Source of the DNA: Malachius bipustulatus
Taxonomy: Eukaryota > Arthropoda > Insecta > Coleoptera > Melyridae
Reading direction: 5' to 3'
Assembly: GCA_910589415.1 (NCBI GenBank)
Contig: OU342636.1
Span: 41,493,735 to 41,557,734 of the forward strand
Length of the DNA stretch: 64,000 nt
In this document: positions 42,401-52,413 of the stretch, in pieces
How the letters are laid out: every line of letters begins with the position of its first letter
Numbering within the stretch: the first letter of the stretch is position 1
The notes under the pieces: model-generated
What the model saw: the letters and a program-made list of their open reading frames with translations, nothing else
What the model was told of the DNA's origin: nothing
Databases searched by the model: none
Translations under genes and position numbers: made by a program

Positions 42401-43737
42401 CGACTCAAGCAGAAACTATTGCAAAGGAGACAAGAAAAGATCCTCATTTAGGCAGAATCATCAGACTGTTAGAGACAGGTCAGGATTTATCTTGCCATGA
42501 TTTCAAGGCTCCCGAGGTCAAGTATACTTATGCTGCGAACTGCTTAATGTTTGAGCATCGAGTTGTAGTGCCACCACTGCTGCGAGAAGTAATCCTCAAT
42601 GACTTGCATGCAGCACACCTGGGTATGGTGAAGATGAAAAGTTTAGCCCGCTCTTTTGTGTTTTGGCCTGGCATCGATGCTGATATAGAGCGCACCGCTA
42701 GATCATGTGCAAACTGCGCTACGCATGCGCACGCACCTCCAAAATATCGTGAACACCATTGGGAGTATCCCAAAGCACCATGGGAACGCATTCACATCGA
42801 CTACGCAGGTCCTGTTGCTGGTACGATGCTGCTGATCATCGTGGATGCGTATAGCAAATGGTTGGAAGTCAAAGTCACGGAATCAACGACGACAGCCGCT
42901 ACAGTTTCTATATTGGATGAACTATTTGCATCATATGGTGTGCCAGTCACCATAGTCTCAGATAATGGTCGTCAATTTGTATCCGAAGACTTTAAAACAT
43001 TCTGTCAAATGAAGGGAGTAAAATACCATAAGCTAACTGCACCATATCATCCTTCGACCAACGGTCAAGCTGAAAGATATGTTCAAACAGTTAAAGATGC
43101 CCTTTATGCCATGGGGACAACCAGAGGAACACTGAAGCTAAATCTCAATGAGTTTTTATGCCAGTACCGGAAAGCAGCCCATAGCACTACGGGACAAGCC
43201 CCAGCTCAGCTGTTTCTTGGTCGTAACATACGAACTCGACTGAATTTGGTCATTCCAGATGATGCCCATAAGAAAGTCATCGAGAAGCAACAAGCAGAGA
43301 TGAACCATACCTTTCGTTCCTTTCGTCCCAACCAGTCCATTTATTTTATTTCAGGCAATCCAAGAATGGAGAAATGGGTTCCAGGTACTATTGTAACACG
43401 CCTGGGAGACCTACACTATGAGGTTAGTTATCGAGGGAAGCAGTTCAAGAGACATGTTGACCAGATTCGTTCGACCAATCAACCAATAGATCGTCACGAC
43501 AACAACACTGAGCAACCTGGTCAAGAACCGCCAAGAAGAGTTAGATTTTTTGGAATTGTTGAATCACCCGAAGTTGCTGAGCAAACCAAGTCGGAAACTG
43601 TTTTACAATCAACTGGTTCAACACCAAGGTCAACACCGAGCAGCGTGGAACAGTCAGCTTCATCCGTAGTCTCTACTCCAAGACTGCCACGCAGATCGCA
43701 GAGATGCCGACGTGCCCCTATCCGATTCTCTCCATAA
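39496..43737 (+). CDS. Ty3/gypsy Gag-Pol polyprotein
   Basis: A single 1413-residue frame. Gag (~1-320) ends with two CCHC knuckles (residues ~276-313: CQGCGGPHGRSNC and CHHCKKVGHISKVC). The aspartic protease has LDSGAP at ~365. Reverse transcriptase follows, with LDVTDAY (~601) and FFDDIIVF (~664). RNase H begins at LLLATDASKTG (~808) and continues to ITDHKPL. Integrase has the HHCC zinc finger (HLGMVKM to CANCATH, ~1040-1078), then IHIDYAGP (~1100), SDNGRQF (~1155) and NGQAERY (~1190), the D-D-E triad. A basic C-terminal tail (RSQRCRRAPIRF) follows. Fusion of gag and pol without a frameshift is a trait of the mag-like lineage. No lesion seen; FFDD is a common variant of YxDD. Confidence 0.94.
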   Translation: MSTQQVPAELLQAISSLLAQAIQTSVNETAGQSEHAAMPGAAGTQLRAPPFAISEYRSSDTTSIADYFKRFSWALELSRVPEVQHANYARVYMGSELNDALKFLISPRDPAGLTYEEIRTTLIDHYDSTRNKYAESIKFRRIMQHSGETVSKFALRLKQAATYCEYENFLDRMLIEQLLSGLASQEMCDEIISKKPSSFKEAYDIAHALEATHNTAMEVKTSVTPESALQTNKLGYSQPRYKDTTKQRKRDRSTSRGRDRAYRSSATRQGENPSQACQGCGGPHGRSNCKFRDAKCHHCKKVGHISKVCRKRSQTTNKVANAELSTEPVNFEDDVNKVYVINSLKSTDPYIIAVHINGSTVNMELDSGAPVSTISATNWSKINSNLCLKKSDRRLISYTGHAVECIGRASVTATIGATSRKLNLYVVKGEYDTLFGRDWITEFVQELDFAKVFSKDNKVNKLSTSGKCLTTEQEKQLNHLLAHYDDIFSTVPGKLKGPPVKMHLKPDVSPVFSRARNIPQALRDAYAREIDAKVTSGFYKRVEYSEWASTTHVVAKKNGKLRITGNYKPTLNPRIIVDEHPIPKPEDLFNKMRGSSLFCHLDVTDAYTHLEVDEEFSHALTLNTPTHGLIRPTRAVYGAANIPAIWQRRMETVLQNLPNVISFFDDIIVFVNGFNSLLQALGSTLERLSSCGLKLNRAKCVFAVPVLEALGHRIDAEGIHKSDSHIEAVRNAPKPSTPEELQLFLGKATYYTSFINELSTRIRPLRDMLLIEPFTWTPAGEKAYLDIKEALTSPQVLMPYDPSLPLLLATDASKTGLGAVLSHRLSNGQERPIAYASRTMSATEQRYPQIDKEALAIVWSVQKFFYYLYARHFTLITDHKPLTQILHPEKSLPVLCISRMANYADYLAHFDFDVMFKTTKANANADYCSRAPLPSMINAISLSTSQREEEAEEFDEFDRFVLCQIKQLPTQAETIAKETRKDPHLGRIIRLLETGQDLSCHDFKAPEVKYTYAANCLMFEHRVVVPPLLREVILNDLHAAHLGMVKMKSLARSFVFWPGIDADIERTARSCANCATHAHAPPKYREHHWEYPKAPWERIHIDYAGPVAGTMLLIIVDAYSKWLEVKVTESTTTAATVSILDELFASYGVPVTIVSDNGRQFVSEDFKTFCQMKGVKYHKLTAPYHPSTNGQAERYVQTVKDALYAMGTTRGTLKLNLNEFLCQYRKAAHSTTGQAPAQLFLGRNIRTRLNLVIPDDAHKKVIEKQQAEMNHTFRSFRPNQSIYFISGNPRMEKWVPGTIVTRLGDLHYEVSYRGKQFKRHVDQIRSTNQPIDRHDNNTEQPGQEPPRRVRFFGIVESPEVAEQTKSETVLQSTGSTPRSTPSSVEQSASSVVSTPRLPRRSQRCRRAPIRFSP

Positions 43738-43759
43738 ATCAAGGGCATAGTCCTCATTT

Positions 43760-43774
43760 GAAAAGAGGGAAGAA
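43760..43774 (+). promoter_or_regulatory. Polypurine tract
   Basis: GAAAAGAGGGAAGAA directly abuts the 3' LTR and is the expected plus-strand primer. Confidence 0.85.
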
Positions 43775-44073
43775 TGTTGTGTACTGAAACTTGAATTAAC
43801 TTAAGTTCATACGAACTTACATCCTGTCAGAGACACGACGCGTCTCCCACCCCTCGAGTAGCAGGCTGCGCCGTTTACGTCATTTAAAATATATTATTGT
43901 TGTTGTTATTATCACTACTACCTAGTTACGAATCTGTTCCATCCTCTAAAATTTATGTCACGCAATAATTTGAATTTAATGTTGTATTACAATTACCTAA
44001 TAAACGTAATTATGAAGTTGTGATCGATTGAGATAATCAAGGATTTATTTTACCCACAAATAAGTACATAATA
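43775..44073 (+). repeat. 3' LTR of the gypsy element
   Basis: 299 bp, one mismatch to the 5' LTR (C at 43,913). The TSD GTGCC follows at 44,074-44,078. Confidence 0.92.
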
Positions 44074-44078
44074 GTGCC

Positions 44079-44879
44079 AATACCTCAAAACCATATTTCT
44101 CGTTCCTTTGCTGGCCGGAATTTATGGAATACCATTGATCATTAGGATCGATACTTTCAAAATGGAACTGACGGGAAAAACAAAATGAAAATCTATTTCT
44201 AAAGAATGACAGTTACATATCCCCATCATGTAAGGAAATTAAAATTCGTGTAATGCCTTTATATCATTCGATGTTATGGATCGTACGAAAAAATTCGGAT
44301 GAAACACTATTCATTCGAAAGTGGTTCGAAACAAGAATCTCGAGAATAAGTACCAGAAACTTGTCGTTTCGTTCGAACCTGTTGCTTCTTTCATACCAAA
44401 TGCAAGCTCGTATGGACTTTGGGATAACCAACCAGGTTTCATTGAAATAAATAATTCAGGCCGACCTAAGTAACCCCAAGATGCCGTATGGGCCCTAAAG
44501 GTACTTTGCCGTATACAATAAGACATTAAATGACCACTGGAGCACTAGTGAGGGTATTCCAGTGCACTTGTGCTCTGGATCATTTCTTCCATCCACCCAA
44601 GTAAATGGTAGCGTGCCCCAGATGATATTGCCCCAGTTCCTCCGATGATGTGTTCCCACCAATGGAACATTTTGCCCAATTTACTATTTAGGTATTGTTG
44701 CAGATTGAGCTGCTTTTAAATTAGTTAAATCATGTAGACACTGTCTATGTGTATGTAGACACAGTTTAGGATGAAGAAGAACTGAAATGTCGAATTTTCT
44801 GTTAAATATCGATCCGGGAGATGCACTTCTTAGGTGGTCTTCGTGGAATAGGGAAAAAGTAAAAATGTAACCCTTTCTC
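44079..44879. other. Intergenic, nothing recognised
   Basis: No gene or repeat partner recognised. Small opposite-strand ORFs near 44,253-44,526 have no motif. Confidence 0.5.
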
Positions 44880-45715
44880 GGAGAATTTCTCGGGCATGCC
44901 ATAGGCCTGCAGGTTTGCCAACAGTCCATCATGCCAAACACGGTCGAAAGCTCTAGAAATATCTAGCGCAACCCCTCGAGACTCCCCATGGTGCTCGATT
45001 GCGCTGTTCCACAGCTCGGTGACGTAAGTGAGGAGATCACCAGTTGACCTCTGTTTGCGGAATCCGTATTGGCGGTCGCTGATTATATTAGCTCCTCCCA
45101 AGTATTTTAAAAGATGTTGGTTAATAACTTTCTCCATAATCTTGGATATTACTGAAAGCAGTGCCACTGGTCGATAGTTACTTGGTATAGTCTTTTTGCC
45201 TTTCTTGGGAATAGGTTGGATCCGTGCACATTTCCAGCAAGAAGGAAATATTCCCTTTTTATACGACAGATTGAAAAGTCGGCAGAAAACAGATGACAGC
45301 TCAGTGGCGCATTTTTTTTACTACGATAACAGGTACGTCATCGGGCCCAGAAGCTTTGTTTGGGTCTAAGGCTAACATAATGCGCTTTATGACACGCTGT
45401 CGGAAAACAATGTCTGACATTTTGGTCTCCACGGAAGGGATCATTGGCGGAGTTCTTCCATGAAAGTCGACGGAAGAGTATGAAGAAAAGACTCCTGCCA
45501 ACAAGTTCGCCTTCTCAGTAGCCGTGGATGCGATAGTCCCATGTGTCCGTGTAAGTGGTGGAATTGTGGATCTGGTGAAGTTCTGGCTGACTGCCTTAGT
45601 TACAGACCAAAAAGATTTGGAACCGTTAGGGCAGGAGAGAAGTTCTCTAACGGGGGTGGGTAGTTTGTCCAAGACCGCTATAACGCTATTCTCTCAAGCC
45701 TTTTTTTTATAAGAA
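44880..45715 (-). pseudogene. Jockey/CR1-like LINE RT fragment (N-terminal half)
   Basis: The minus strand reads PTPVRELLSCPNGSKSFWSV, LDPNKASGPDDVPVIVVK, then after a frameshift at an A-run (~45,305) YKKGIFPSCWK, IPKKGKKTIPSNYRPVALLS, DRQYGFRKQRSTGDLLTYV, VALDISRAFDRVWHDGLL and QAYGMP. This is the palm/fingers start of a LINE reverse transcriptase (motifs 0-A). It stops before the YADD motif. It probably belongs to the same kind of LINE as the C-terminal relics at 36.0 and 59.5 kb, but they do not overlap, so identity cannot be proven. Confidence 0.8.
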
Positions 45716-47314
45716 GAGCGATAAAGAGGATAGGATTTAAGGAATCGTGAATGGTGAAGTGTAGATTGAAATGAATTTTCTCTGCCCTCCGTCCACTTTC
45801 TCTACTAATTTCCGTTCTCCCATTATTAGGGGCGAACAAGAATGAAGGTGGTGGAACGGAGAGGTAGTGAGGCTTCCCTTCTGGGGCCCTTGGGTTAAGA
45901 TTAGGTATTGCTGCGGGACGTTGGATTGCCAGAGGGAACATAACAAGAGTACCAGGTGGGGGTGATATAATAGTAGGGGAACCGCCCGAATGTGAGGGGG
46001 TACCTGTGCTCTGGAGGAGGCAAAGAGAACAGTGCATAAAGCTTCTTTGCTTTATGACTTTATGCACTCTTTCAATCATGCATTTTATGAAATGTAACAG
46101 AATTTATTAAACAGTCATAGGTAAATAACGCTTCATTTTTCGTTACAACAGAATAAAAGATAGCTATGTTTTTTGATTGTTATATGATAAAAGTAGTACC
46201 TAATTACACGTGTGCTTTATGACACACGTTAGCTCCATTATTAGTATTATGCTATCCGATACGATTTTTCTTATCATTCATTTCCTTGTTAAAGTTAAGA
46301 ACAGTCACGAAGCAAGTCTTCATTACAATAATTTGGTACCTATATCTACCTATCAAGTGGTAATTGCCCAGCCAGTATAGTATAGTAACCCTGTTTAATA
46401 TGCAATTAGTCATGTGACATGAAATTATTAGTTAATGAGCTAGCTGCTTTTGTTTTACACAATATCACAAAGCAATGTCAACAAAAGCAATAATATCTAC
46501 AGTTACGAATAATAATAATAAGTCATTGCTTCTTTTGTTATTAGCGATGTTAAAGCGCTTTGTGCTGTAGTGTGATCAGTGTATAAAATAAATTATTACA
46601 ACTACAGTTAATTCTGTATCATAAGCTATTCCTATGATGATAACAGTAGCCAGATTGAAGATGAAGACTAATGCCAACGATAGGTGATTCACTTCCCAGG
46701 TAATAATAAATTCACAGTATGTTTATGTTTGTTTATCAGTGCATTCGTGCTTGAAACAAAAATAGCCTGCGGTCTCGAACGCATGCTCAATGTCAGCTGA
46801 TCGCCTCGTTTATGTGATGTTTTGTTAATAAAATTAAAATTTCATTATGCTCTTGAGTGTGGTTTAAAAGTGTTGATGTTATTGTCGGATTTTTTTTAAA
46901 TCGGTTAATATTGTAAAAAAAGTCATTTTGTACTCAGTGGATATAGGTTACCTATACCAGGTACGTTAGTGCGCAAGTGTTCGTTATAAAAACGTATTAT
47001 TTATGACTTACTTGTTGCTTAGTCGTAGGTGCGCGCCAATATGCCAAATATCCAGTTTTTTTAATAATTATAATTGTAACCAAATTCAAAAATGATTACT
47101 TATTACAATCTACAAGAATCAAGTTATGAAGAATAATTAGAAATAAGTGGTGTCTTTGGTAATTTCGAGGAGCCAATAATTTGGTCTAACTTTACATATT
47201 TATCTAACTATTTTAATTATAAATATTTTTAAATGAGAACGTTAAATTAGTGGTACCAATTTCCATTTTCATAGTTGTTGAGGTAACACTAATAGAAGTG
47301 GGCCGAAAACGAAA
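45716..47314. other. Intergenic with a short hairpin
   Basis: Repeat-poor AT-rich DNA. AGTGCATAAAG (46,031-46,041) and CTTTATGCACT (46,058-46,068) form an exact hairpin. The 133-residue minus frame at 45,678-46,079 has proline-rich sequence and no recognised domain; its end merges with the LINE relic. Possible 5' flank of the candidate exon at 47,315. Confidence 0.45.
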
Positions 47315-47357
47315 ATGACTGAAATATTGAGCAGAACTGTGGAAGACAGCACAAAAG
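47315..47357 (+). CDS. Candidate host first coding exon
   Basis: An ATG in good context (CGAAAATGA) opens a 14-codon frame (MTEILSRTVEDSTK plus one base). It ends at AAAAG followed by GTGAGT, a strong splice donor at 47,358. Downstream the frame enters a T-rich intron-like sequence. It is unlike the surrounding TE relics and sits in a TE-coding-poor stretch (46.1-49.5 kb). I cannot identify the gene or find the next exon with confidence. Chance is possible, since an ATG plus donor at this spacing is not rare. Confidence 0.25.
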
Positions 47358-47671
47358 GTGAGTTTTTTTTATTATGTACCTATGATTTAATGTTAATTAA
47401 AAAAAAAAACTATGAAGTCGAAGCTGCGGCTTCCTGTCGCGCACAATACCTATATCTGACAGAAATCATAAGCACCTTTATTAACACCAATCGTTAATAA
47501 TTTATGCTGGAAGCTCAAAGAAACCATGAAAAGTACATATTTGCATTAAGTATATACATACATACAATACACATCCTGATAAATACTTACGATCTCGATA
47601 AATCCTTCAACACTCAATGCCATTCTATCATTAGATTTTGTAAAAGGATTATTTGTCTAGCATTTTTTGCT
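47358..47671. other. Intron-like or intergenic DNA
   Basis: No gene or repeat recognised. Confidence 0.4.
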
Positions 47672-47675
47672 TTAA

Positions 47676-48248
47676 CACGTTAAGCGCCATGGCGGTCACT
47701 AGAGACCGACCGCTTACTCTTCCACAGGGCCATGGCGGTCACCTATGACCGACCAACAAAACTAGTCTACCAGGCCAGCTGACCGACTATACACGCGTAG
47801 CGTAGTATATACATGACCGATATGGCCCAGTAGGATAGATTGGTATCGACAGGCTTTGAATTTTTACTTTGCTTGATTTTTTTTAGCTCCCGAAGTCTGA
47901 ATAAGAAAATATGAAACATGTTCGAGCAACAAATGTTTTATTCTATAAACTTATAATCTTTGGTTACAAAAAAAAAATATTCTATAATATTCAAACTCTG
48001 TTATGTGGTAAAGACCACTATTATATCCTATGGCGGTCATATGACCGCTAGGGTAATACTTGGTCATTCAGTTCCCAGTGGGCCATGTCGGTCACCAGTG
48101 ACCGACACAGATTTTTTGAAAAAGCAATCAAATTAAACAAAATTTATCAAAATTAATGATTGTTCCCTTATTATTTTGACATTTTCTAATGAAAAATTTT
48201 GTTGGCCCACGAGAAAAAAATTGGAAATACTGCTTGGCGCTTAACGTG
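47676..48248. mobile_element. piggyBac-type MITE with palindromic array
   Basis: 573 bp flanked by TTAA on both sides (47,672-47,675 and 48,249-48,252). The 14-bp terminal inverted repeats read CACGTTAAGCGCCA inward. Several GGTCA/TGACC palindromes lie inside, clustered near both ends: 47,736-47,751 (CGGTCACCTATGACCG), 48,033-48,048 (GCGGTCATATGACCGC) and 48,086-48,107 (10-bp arms), plus partial copies at ~47,692 and ~47,779-47,817. No transposase ORF. The TTAA target identifies a piggyBac-like family. Confidence 0.85.
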
Positions 48249-48252
48249 TTAA

Positions 48253-49536
48253 ATCACCGCATCTTATAGTAGGTACCTATCATACTTATAATACACTAAT
48301 ATGTATAATTGATGCTCAAGAATCAGTTTTATAATTTTTTTTTAACATAATTACTTATACCAATTAATGGGGAGCTCAGTGTATCTTTTCCTGGTTTAGG
48401 TGCAATAAAAAAATCATTAATTCCAGTCAAGAATCTTAAAACTGATTAATTAGTAGACAATTATTTTATTTGGGGATTCCCAGGGTAATTTTATCATTTT
48501 TGTGTGCTGGGTGACCAAAACAACAAAATCGTAGGGTTGAAATGAGTATAAAGAGGTGAATGATTCTATACATATCTACCTACTCAAAAAAATTGCTATA
48601 GTTATTTATTATTTTATTGCAACCATTAATTCAAATTACCTACCGGTCCGGTTGTCTATTAATTATACGTTTGTTTATTATTATTACAAGCATACCCACA
48701 AAACAATAACTATTTATAACAGAAAAGTTTGTTATGATACCTATTTTTTTTGACCTTGATAATGTATTCAATAAAAGTGAATGCACTCTCAATACCGACG
48801 AAAATTATTTGCTATTTTTTATCACGAAGTTGGAGTTGGTAGACGAACTTGTAGAGTTCAACGCTTTTTAACCTTGAACCAAAATCGTACATTGCTTCAA
48901 CTTTATTATAAACTGCGATGCGTAGTAAAAATTTTTATCGCGTCCTCATTTTTTCGATAAGTAACAACTGCGCTTCAGAACAATTTTATCTCAGTCACAA
49001 TGTTTTTAATAATTATTATTCATCTTCTTTTTTCATTTGCTGCCAGGTGATCAATAATAATGATGATTTACTGTTTCGGTTACCTAGAAAGGTAACCATT
49101 ACATTTTAAATAATTTAAAAATTAAAAAAACACGCAACTTTAGGTACTACTTTAAAGATCCAAAATCTTTAAAATAAACAACAAAGTGTAGAACTGTAAC
49201 ATGCAGCTGGTAGGTACGCTTGTATCGTACCCTTAACTTCGTTCTCGTTGTAATAATAATGGCAGAGGTGATAGAGCGTACCTATAGCCTACCTATTTTG
49301 AAATCATAGCATTTACTGTTGGACTTTATTACTTGGCCCCTGTGGTTAAGTAGGGGTAGGTACATTGAATAAAAATCTTCCTGCATGGCTTACGGTTCTT
49401 GCAGCAAGCTATATCCCCGTCCAAACAATTATAAATCCAAAGAGTACACAGATCAGTAAGAGAAGGCACGTCCTATCTTTTACATTTTTTTTTATTATTA
49501 AACTCCATTTTCTTACAACCTGCCATAAGTATAGGT
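48253..49536. other. Intergenic, nothing recognised
   Basis: AT-rich DNA; small frames (48,556-49,109) are of chance type. Confidence 0.5.
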
Positions 49537-49549
49537 CAAAAAGTAACAC
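49537..49549 (+). repeat. 13-bp TSD, left copy (RTE LINE)
   Basis: CAAAAAGTAACAC occurs here and at 52,401-52,413. Confidence 0.85.
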
Positions 49550-49551
49550 TT

Positions 49552-50123
49552 CTTCTTCTCATTGCGCCGTCTCCCGTCGAAGGTTGGCGATCCAAATGGC
49601 AACTGTAGTTTTTGAAACTGCAGCACGAAATATTTCTGCAGATGAGCGGTCAAACCACCTCCTCAGGTCCTTCAGCCATGAGTTCTGGCGTCTTCCCACT
49701 GATCTCTTGCCCTGCACTTTACCCTCTATTATGAGTCGGAGTAGCTCGTATCTTTCTCCTCTCAGTACGCGTGACCCAAGTATTGCATTTTTCTCTTTTT
49801 GATGGTGTTCAGTAACTCTTTTTCTTTATTCATTCGTTGGAGTACTTCGACGTTGGTGATCCTCTGCACCCATGAAATTCGCAGCATCCGCCTGTAGACA
49901 TACATTTCGAAGGCCTCTATCCTTTTTTCTGTCTGTGGGTCCATTGTCCAGCTTTCGCAACCGTAGAGTAAGACAGAGAAGATGTAACATCTGACCATTC
50001 GCTTCCTGAGTTCCAGACCAAGGTTTGACCTCGTGAAAAACGTTTTCATGCTAATGAGTACTTTTCTCGCTTGTTCGATCCTTGACAGTATTTCTTTTCT
50101 CGGGTCGGATTGGCTATTGATGT
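49552..50123 (-). pseudogene. RTE LINE pol, C-terminal part
   Basis: After the second frameshift (~50,050-50,123) the frame reads MKTFFTRSNLGLELRKRMV, then FSVLLYGCESWTMD, EKRIEAFEMYVYRRMLRISW and MQYLGHAY. Near 49,760-49,790 another shift leads to a frame with RSVGRRQNSWLKDLRRWF and TTVAIWIANLRRETAQ, ending at the tail. This matches the C-terminus of RTE proteins. Confidence 0.82.
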
Positions 50124-50821
50124 TAGCTCCCAGATATTTTATGGAGTTTACCTGCCTCTATTGTTTGCCCTCTGACATGAAGATTTACGTTTATTGGGGT
50201 CTTTGAGAATATCAGTATTTTAGTTTTCGAGACATTTAGATGCAATCCGAATGCTTCGCTGTGACTAACTACCGAATTTATTATATTTTGTAGCTCTTGT
50301 GCATTATTTGCTATAAGGACAGTGTCGTCAGCGTACCGAATGTTGTTTATCATTGTTCCATTGATCTTGATTCCACCCTTAGTCTCTTCCAATGCTTCTC
50401 TAAATATAGACTCCGAGTATAGATTAAATAGGAGTGGAGACAAGACGCAACCCTGTCTGACTCCTCGCCTGATCCACACATCTTCCGATATTGTCTGCTC
50501 TATTTCGACTGCTGCCGTTTGGTGCCAATAGAGTTCTGAGACAACACGCAAGTCTTGCTCGTCGACCCCGGTTGTCCTAAGAATCTCGATCATCTTTTGA
50601 TGGTTAACGCAATCGAACGCTTTTCGGTAGTCTATGAAACATGCATATACATCCACGTTCATGTCTCTGCATCGTTGTGTCAACACATTTAAGGAAAACA
50701 GAGCCTCTCTCGTTCCCATTCCGTTTCGAAATCCGAACTGAGTGTTATCCATCTGATATTCGCACTTCTTGTAAATTCGTGTATGGATGATTCTGAGGAA
50801 AGTTTTAAGGACGTGAGACAT
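50123..50821 (-). pseudogene. RTE LINE reverse transcriptase part
   Basis: 232 residues: FLRIIHTRIYKKCEYQMDNT, QFGFRNGMGTREALFSLN, ACFIDYRKAFDCVNHQKM, SELYWHQTAAV, RRGVRQGCVLSPLLFNLYSE and IRYADDTVLIA, with catalytic YADD intact. The first frameshift (~50,822-50,841, near a T-run on the plus strand) separates it from the endonuclease part. The domain is catalytically complete by motif. Confidence 0.85.
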
Positions 50822-50840
50822 CAGACTTATTATCCGGTAG

Positions 50841-52400
50841 TCATCGCATCGTAGGGAGTTGGTTTTTTTTTGGCAGAGTTACAAATGTTGATTTTAGCCA
50901 GTCTGATGGTATTCTACCTGAGTTATATATCTTATTGAATAGTAATGTTAACAAGTCTAGGCTTTTACTTTCATTTTCTGCAATTAATTTAAGTATCTCG
51001 GCGTTGATTTTGTCGGGACCGGTAGCTTTCCCATTTTTCTGTGCCTTTACTGCATGGATAACTTCTTCTTTAGTTATTTCTGGGCCTTTTTCGTTTAAAT
51101 TATTATCTGTGGGTGGTTGAACACAAGGCCTATCGTCGTCAAAAAGTGTTTGGATGTATTCTTTCCACCTCGCAAGTTTACCTTCTGTTCCCATGATTAT
51201 TTCGCCATCATCATTTTTTAAGACTGCTTCGCGTCGTTTTCTGTGTCTGCCTGTCATCTCTCTGACTTTCTTATGGACATTGAACGTGTCATATCTTTCC
51301 TGAAGCTGTTCTATTTCTCGACATTTAGTCGACATCCAATCTTCCTTAGCTTCTCTGCACTTTTTTCGAATGATTTTATTAATCCGTTTGTATTCTGTTG
51401 GGTTTGTTTTTTGTTTTCTTCTTTCATCCATGAGATTCATGATTTCCTGTGTTATCCATTCTTGTCTCTTGTTGTTCTTCGCGAATCCGATGTTTTCTTC
51501 TTGGATTTTTGTTATTTTTGTTTTTAAAGTATTCCACATTTCTTCCACATCATGCCTTTGTACCGAGCTCGTTATTGTCTCCACTTCTCTCTCAATCTCA
51601 AGACTTATTTCTTTCTTTCGTTCGGGGATTTTCAGTTGTGCGAGGTCTGTTTTTCTTGCAATCTTTTCCTTTTTAACCTTCAAAAATCTCTTAAGTCTAA
51701 AGTCCATTACGACTGGGTTGTGGTCGCTATTAATATCCGCTCCAGGATAGGTTTTCACTGATTTGATATACTTCTTAAAGTTTAGGTCGAGTAGAATGAA
51801 ATCAATTTGATTTCTGACAATTCTTCCTTCTTTGTCTGCAGGTGATTTCCAGGTATATAGTCTTCTGGGATGTTGTTTAAAGAAGGTGTTGGCTATTAGA
51901 AGGTTGTTCTCCGTGCAAAATTGTGCGAGTCTATCTCCTCTGCTATTTCTTGTGCCAAGTCCGTATGCTCCAATATTGTCTCCTTCAGCACCATGACCAA
52001 TTTTGGCATTAAAATCTCCATTGATAATCGTTATCTCTCCTTTCTTCGTCAGTCGCATTACCTCATCCAACTCGCCATAAAACTTCTCTATTTCCTGATC
52101 AGGTTTCTCGCTTGTTGGAGCATAAGTCTGTATTATATTGAGGTTTCTATGAGATGTTCGTAATTTCAATAGCGTTATTCTGTCACTCAGAGGGGTGAAG
52201 TCTATCACCGACCGTGCTATTCTGTCCGAAACAAGTATAGCTGTTCCATATTGATGTTCTGGGTCGGTTCCACCTGAGTAATAAATGAATCCTTCCTTTG
52301 TCTTTTGTCTTCCTGAGCCAGGCCATCGTACCTCGCTTAGTCCCAGTATGTCTATTTTCATCCTGCGCATCTCGGCCTCAGTGTTTGCCAATTTCCCGAG
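50841..52400 (-). pseudogene. RTE LINE endonuclease and linker part
   Basis: The frame encodes an APE-type endonuclease: GLSEVRWPGSG, QTYAPTSE, IINGDFNAKIG, NSRGDRLAQF, QIDFILLD and INSDHNPVVMDF. A long charged linker and the start of RT (KNGKATGPDKINAEIL, GRIPSDWLKS) follow, ending at a frameshift. The open frame formally extends to an ATG at 52,419-52,421, but residues encoded beyond 52,400 come from flanking target DNA, so that methionine is not the element's own start. Confidence 0.85.
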
Positions 52401-52413
52401 CAAAAAGTAACAC
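52401..52413 (+). repeat. 13-bp TSD, right copy (RTE LINE)
   Basis: CAAAAAGTAACAC, identical to 49,537-49,549. Confidence 0.85.

Larger units (their letters stand above)
39060..44073 (+). mobile_element. Complete Ty3/gypsy retrotransposon, near-identical LTRs
   Basis: The 5014-bp element has 299-bp LTRs at 39,060-39,358 and 43,775-44,073, TSD GTGCC on both sides, primer binding site at 39,362, one uninterrupted gag-pol frame and a polypurine tract. By eye the LTRs differ at one position (39,198 G versus 43,913 C). No env-like ORF follows pol. All parts needed for retrotransposition appear present, so the insertion is recent and possibly active. Confidence 0.93.
49550..52400 (-). mobile_element. 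RTE-clade LINE, slightly 5'-truncated, with TSD
   Basis: The minus-strand element is bounded by the 13-bp TSD. Its 3' tail is (GAA)n-like (AATGAGAAGAAGAA), shared with the relic at 32.3-33.5 kb. The 5' junction lies just inside the endonuclease start, at LGKLANTEAEMRRM. Endonuclease, linker, RT and C-terminal parts are all recognisable, broken by at least three frameshifts. Confidence 0.88.

Noticed and set aside
43738..43774. Env-like ORF after gypsy pol
   Set aside because: Only 37 bases separate the pol stop from the 3' LTR, so no envelope gene exists in this copy.
51370..51750. Plus-strand ORFs antisense to the RTE endonuclease
   Set aside because: Phe/Ser/Leu-rich shadow frames of the RTE coding strand.
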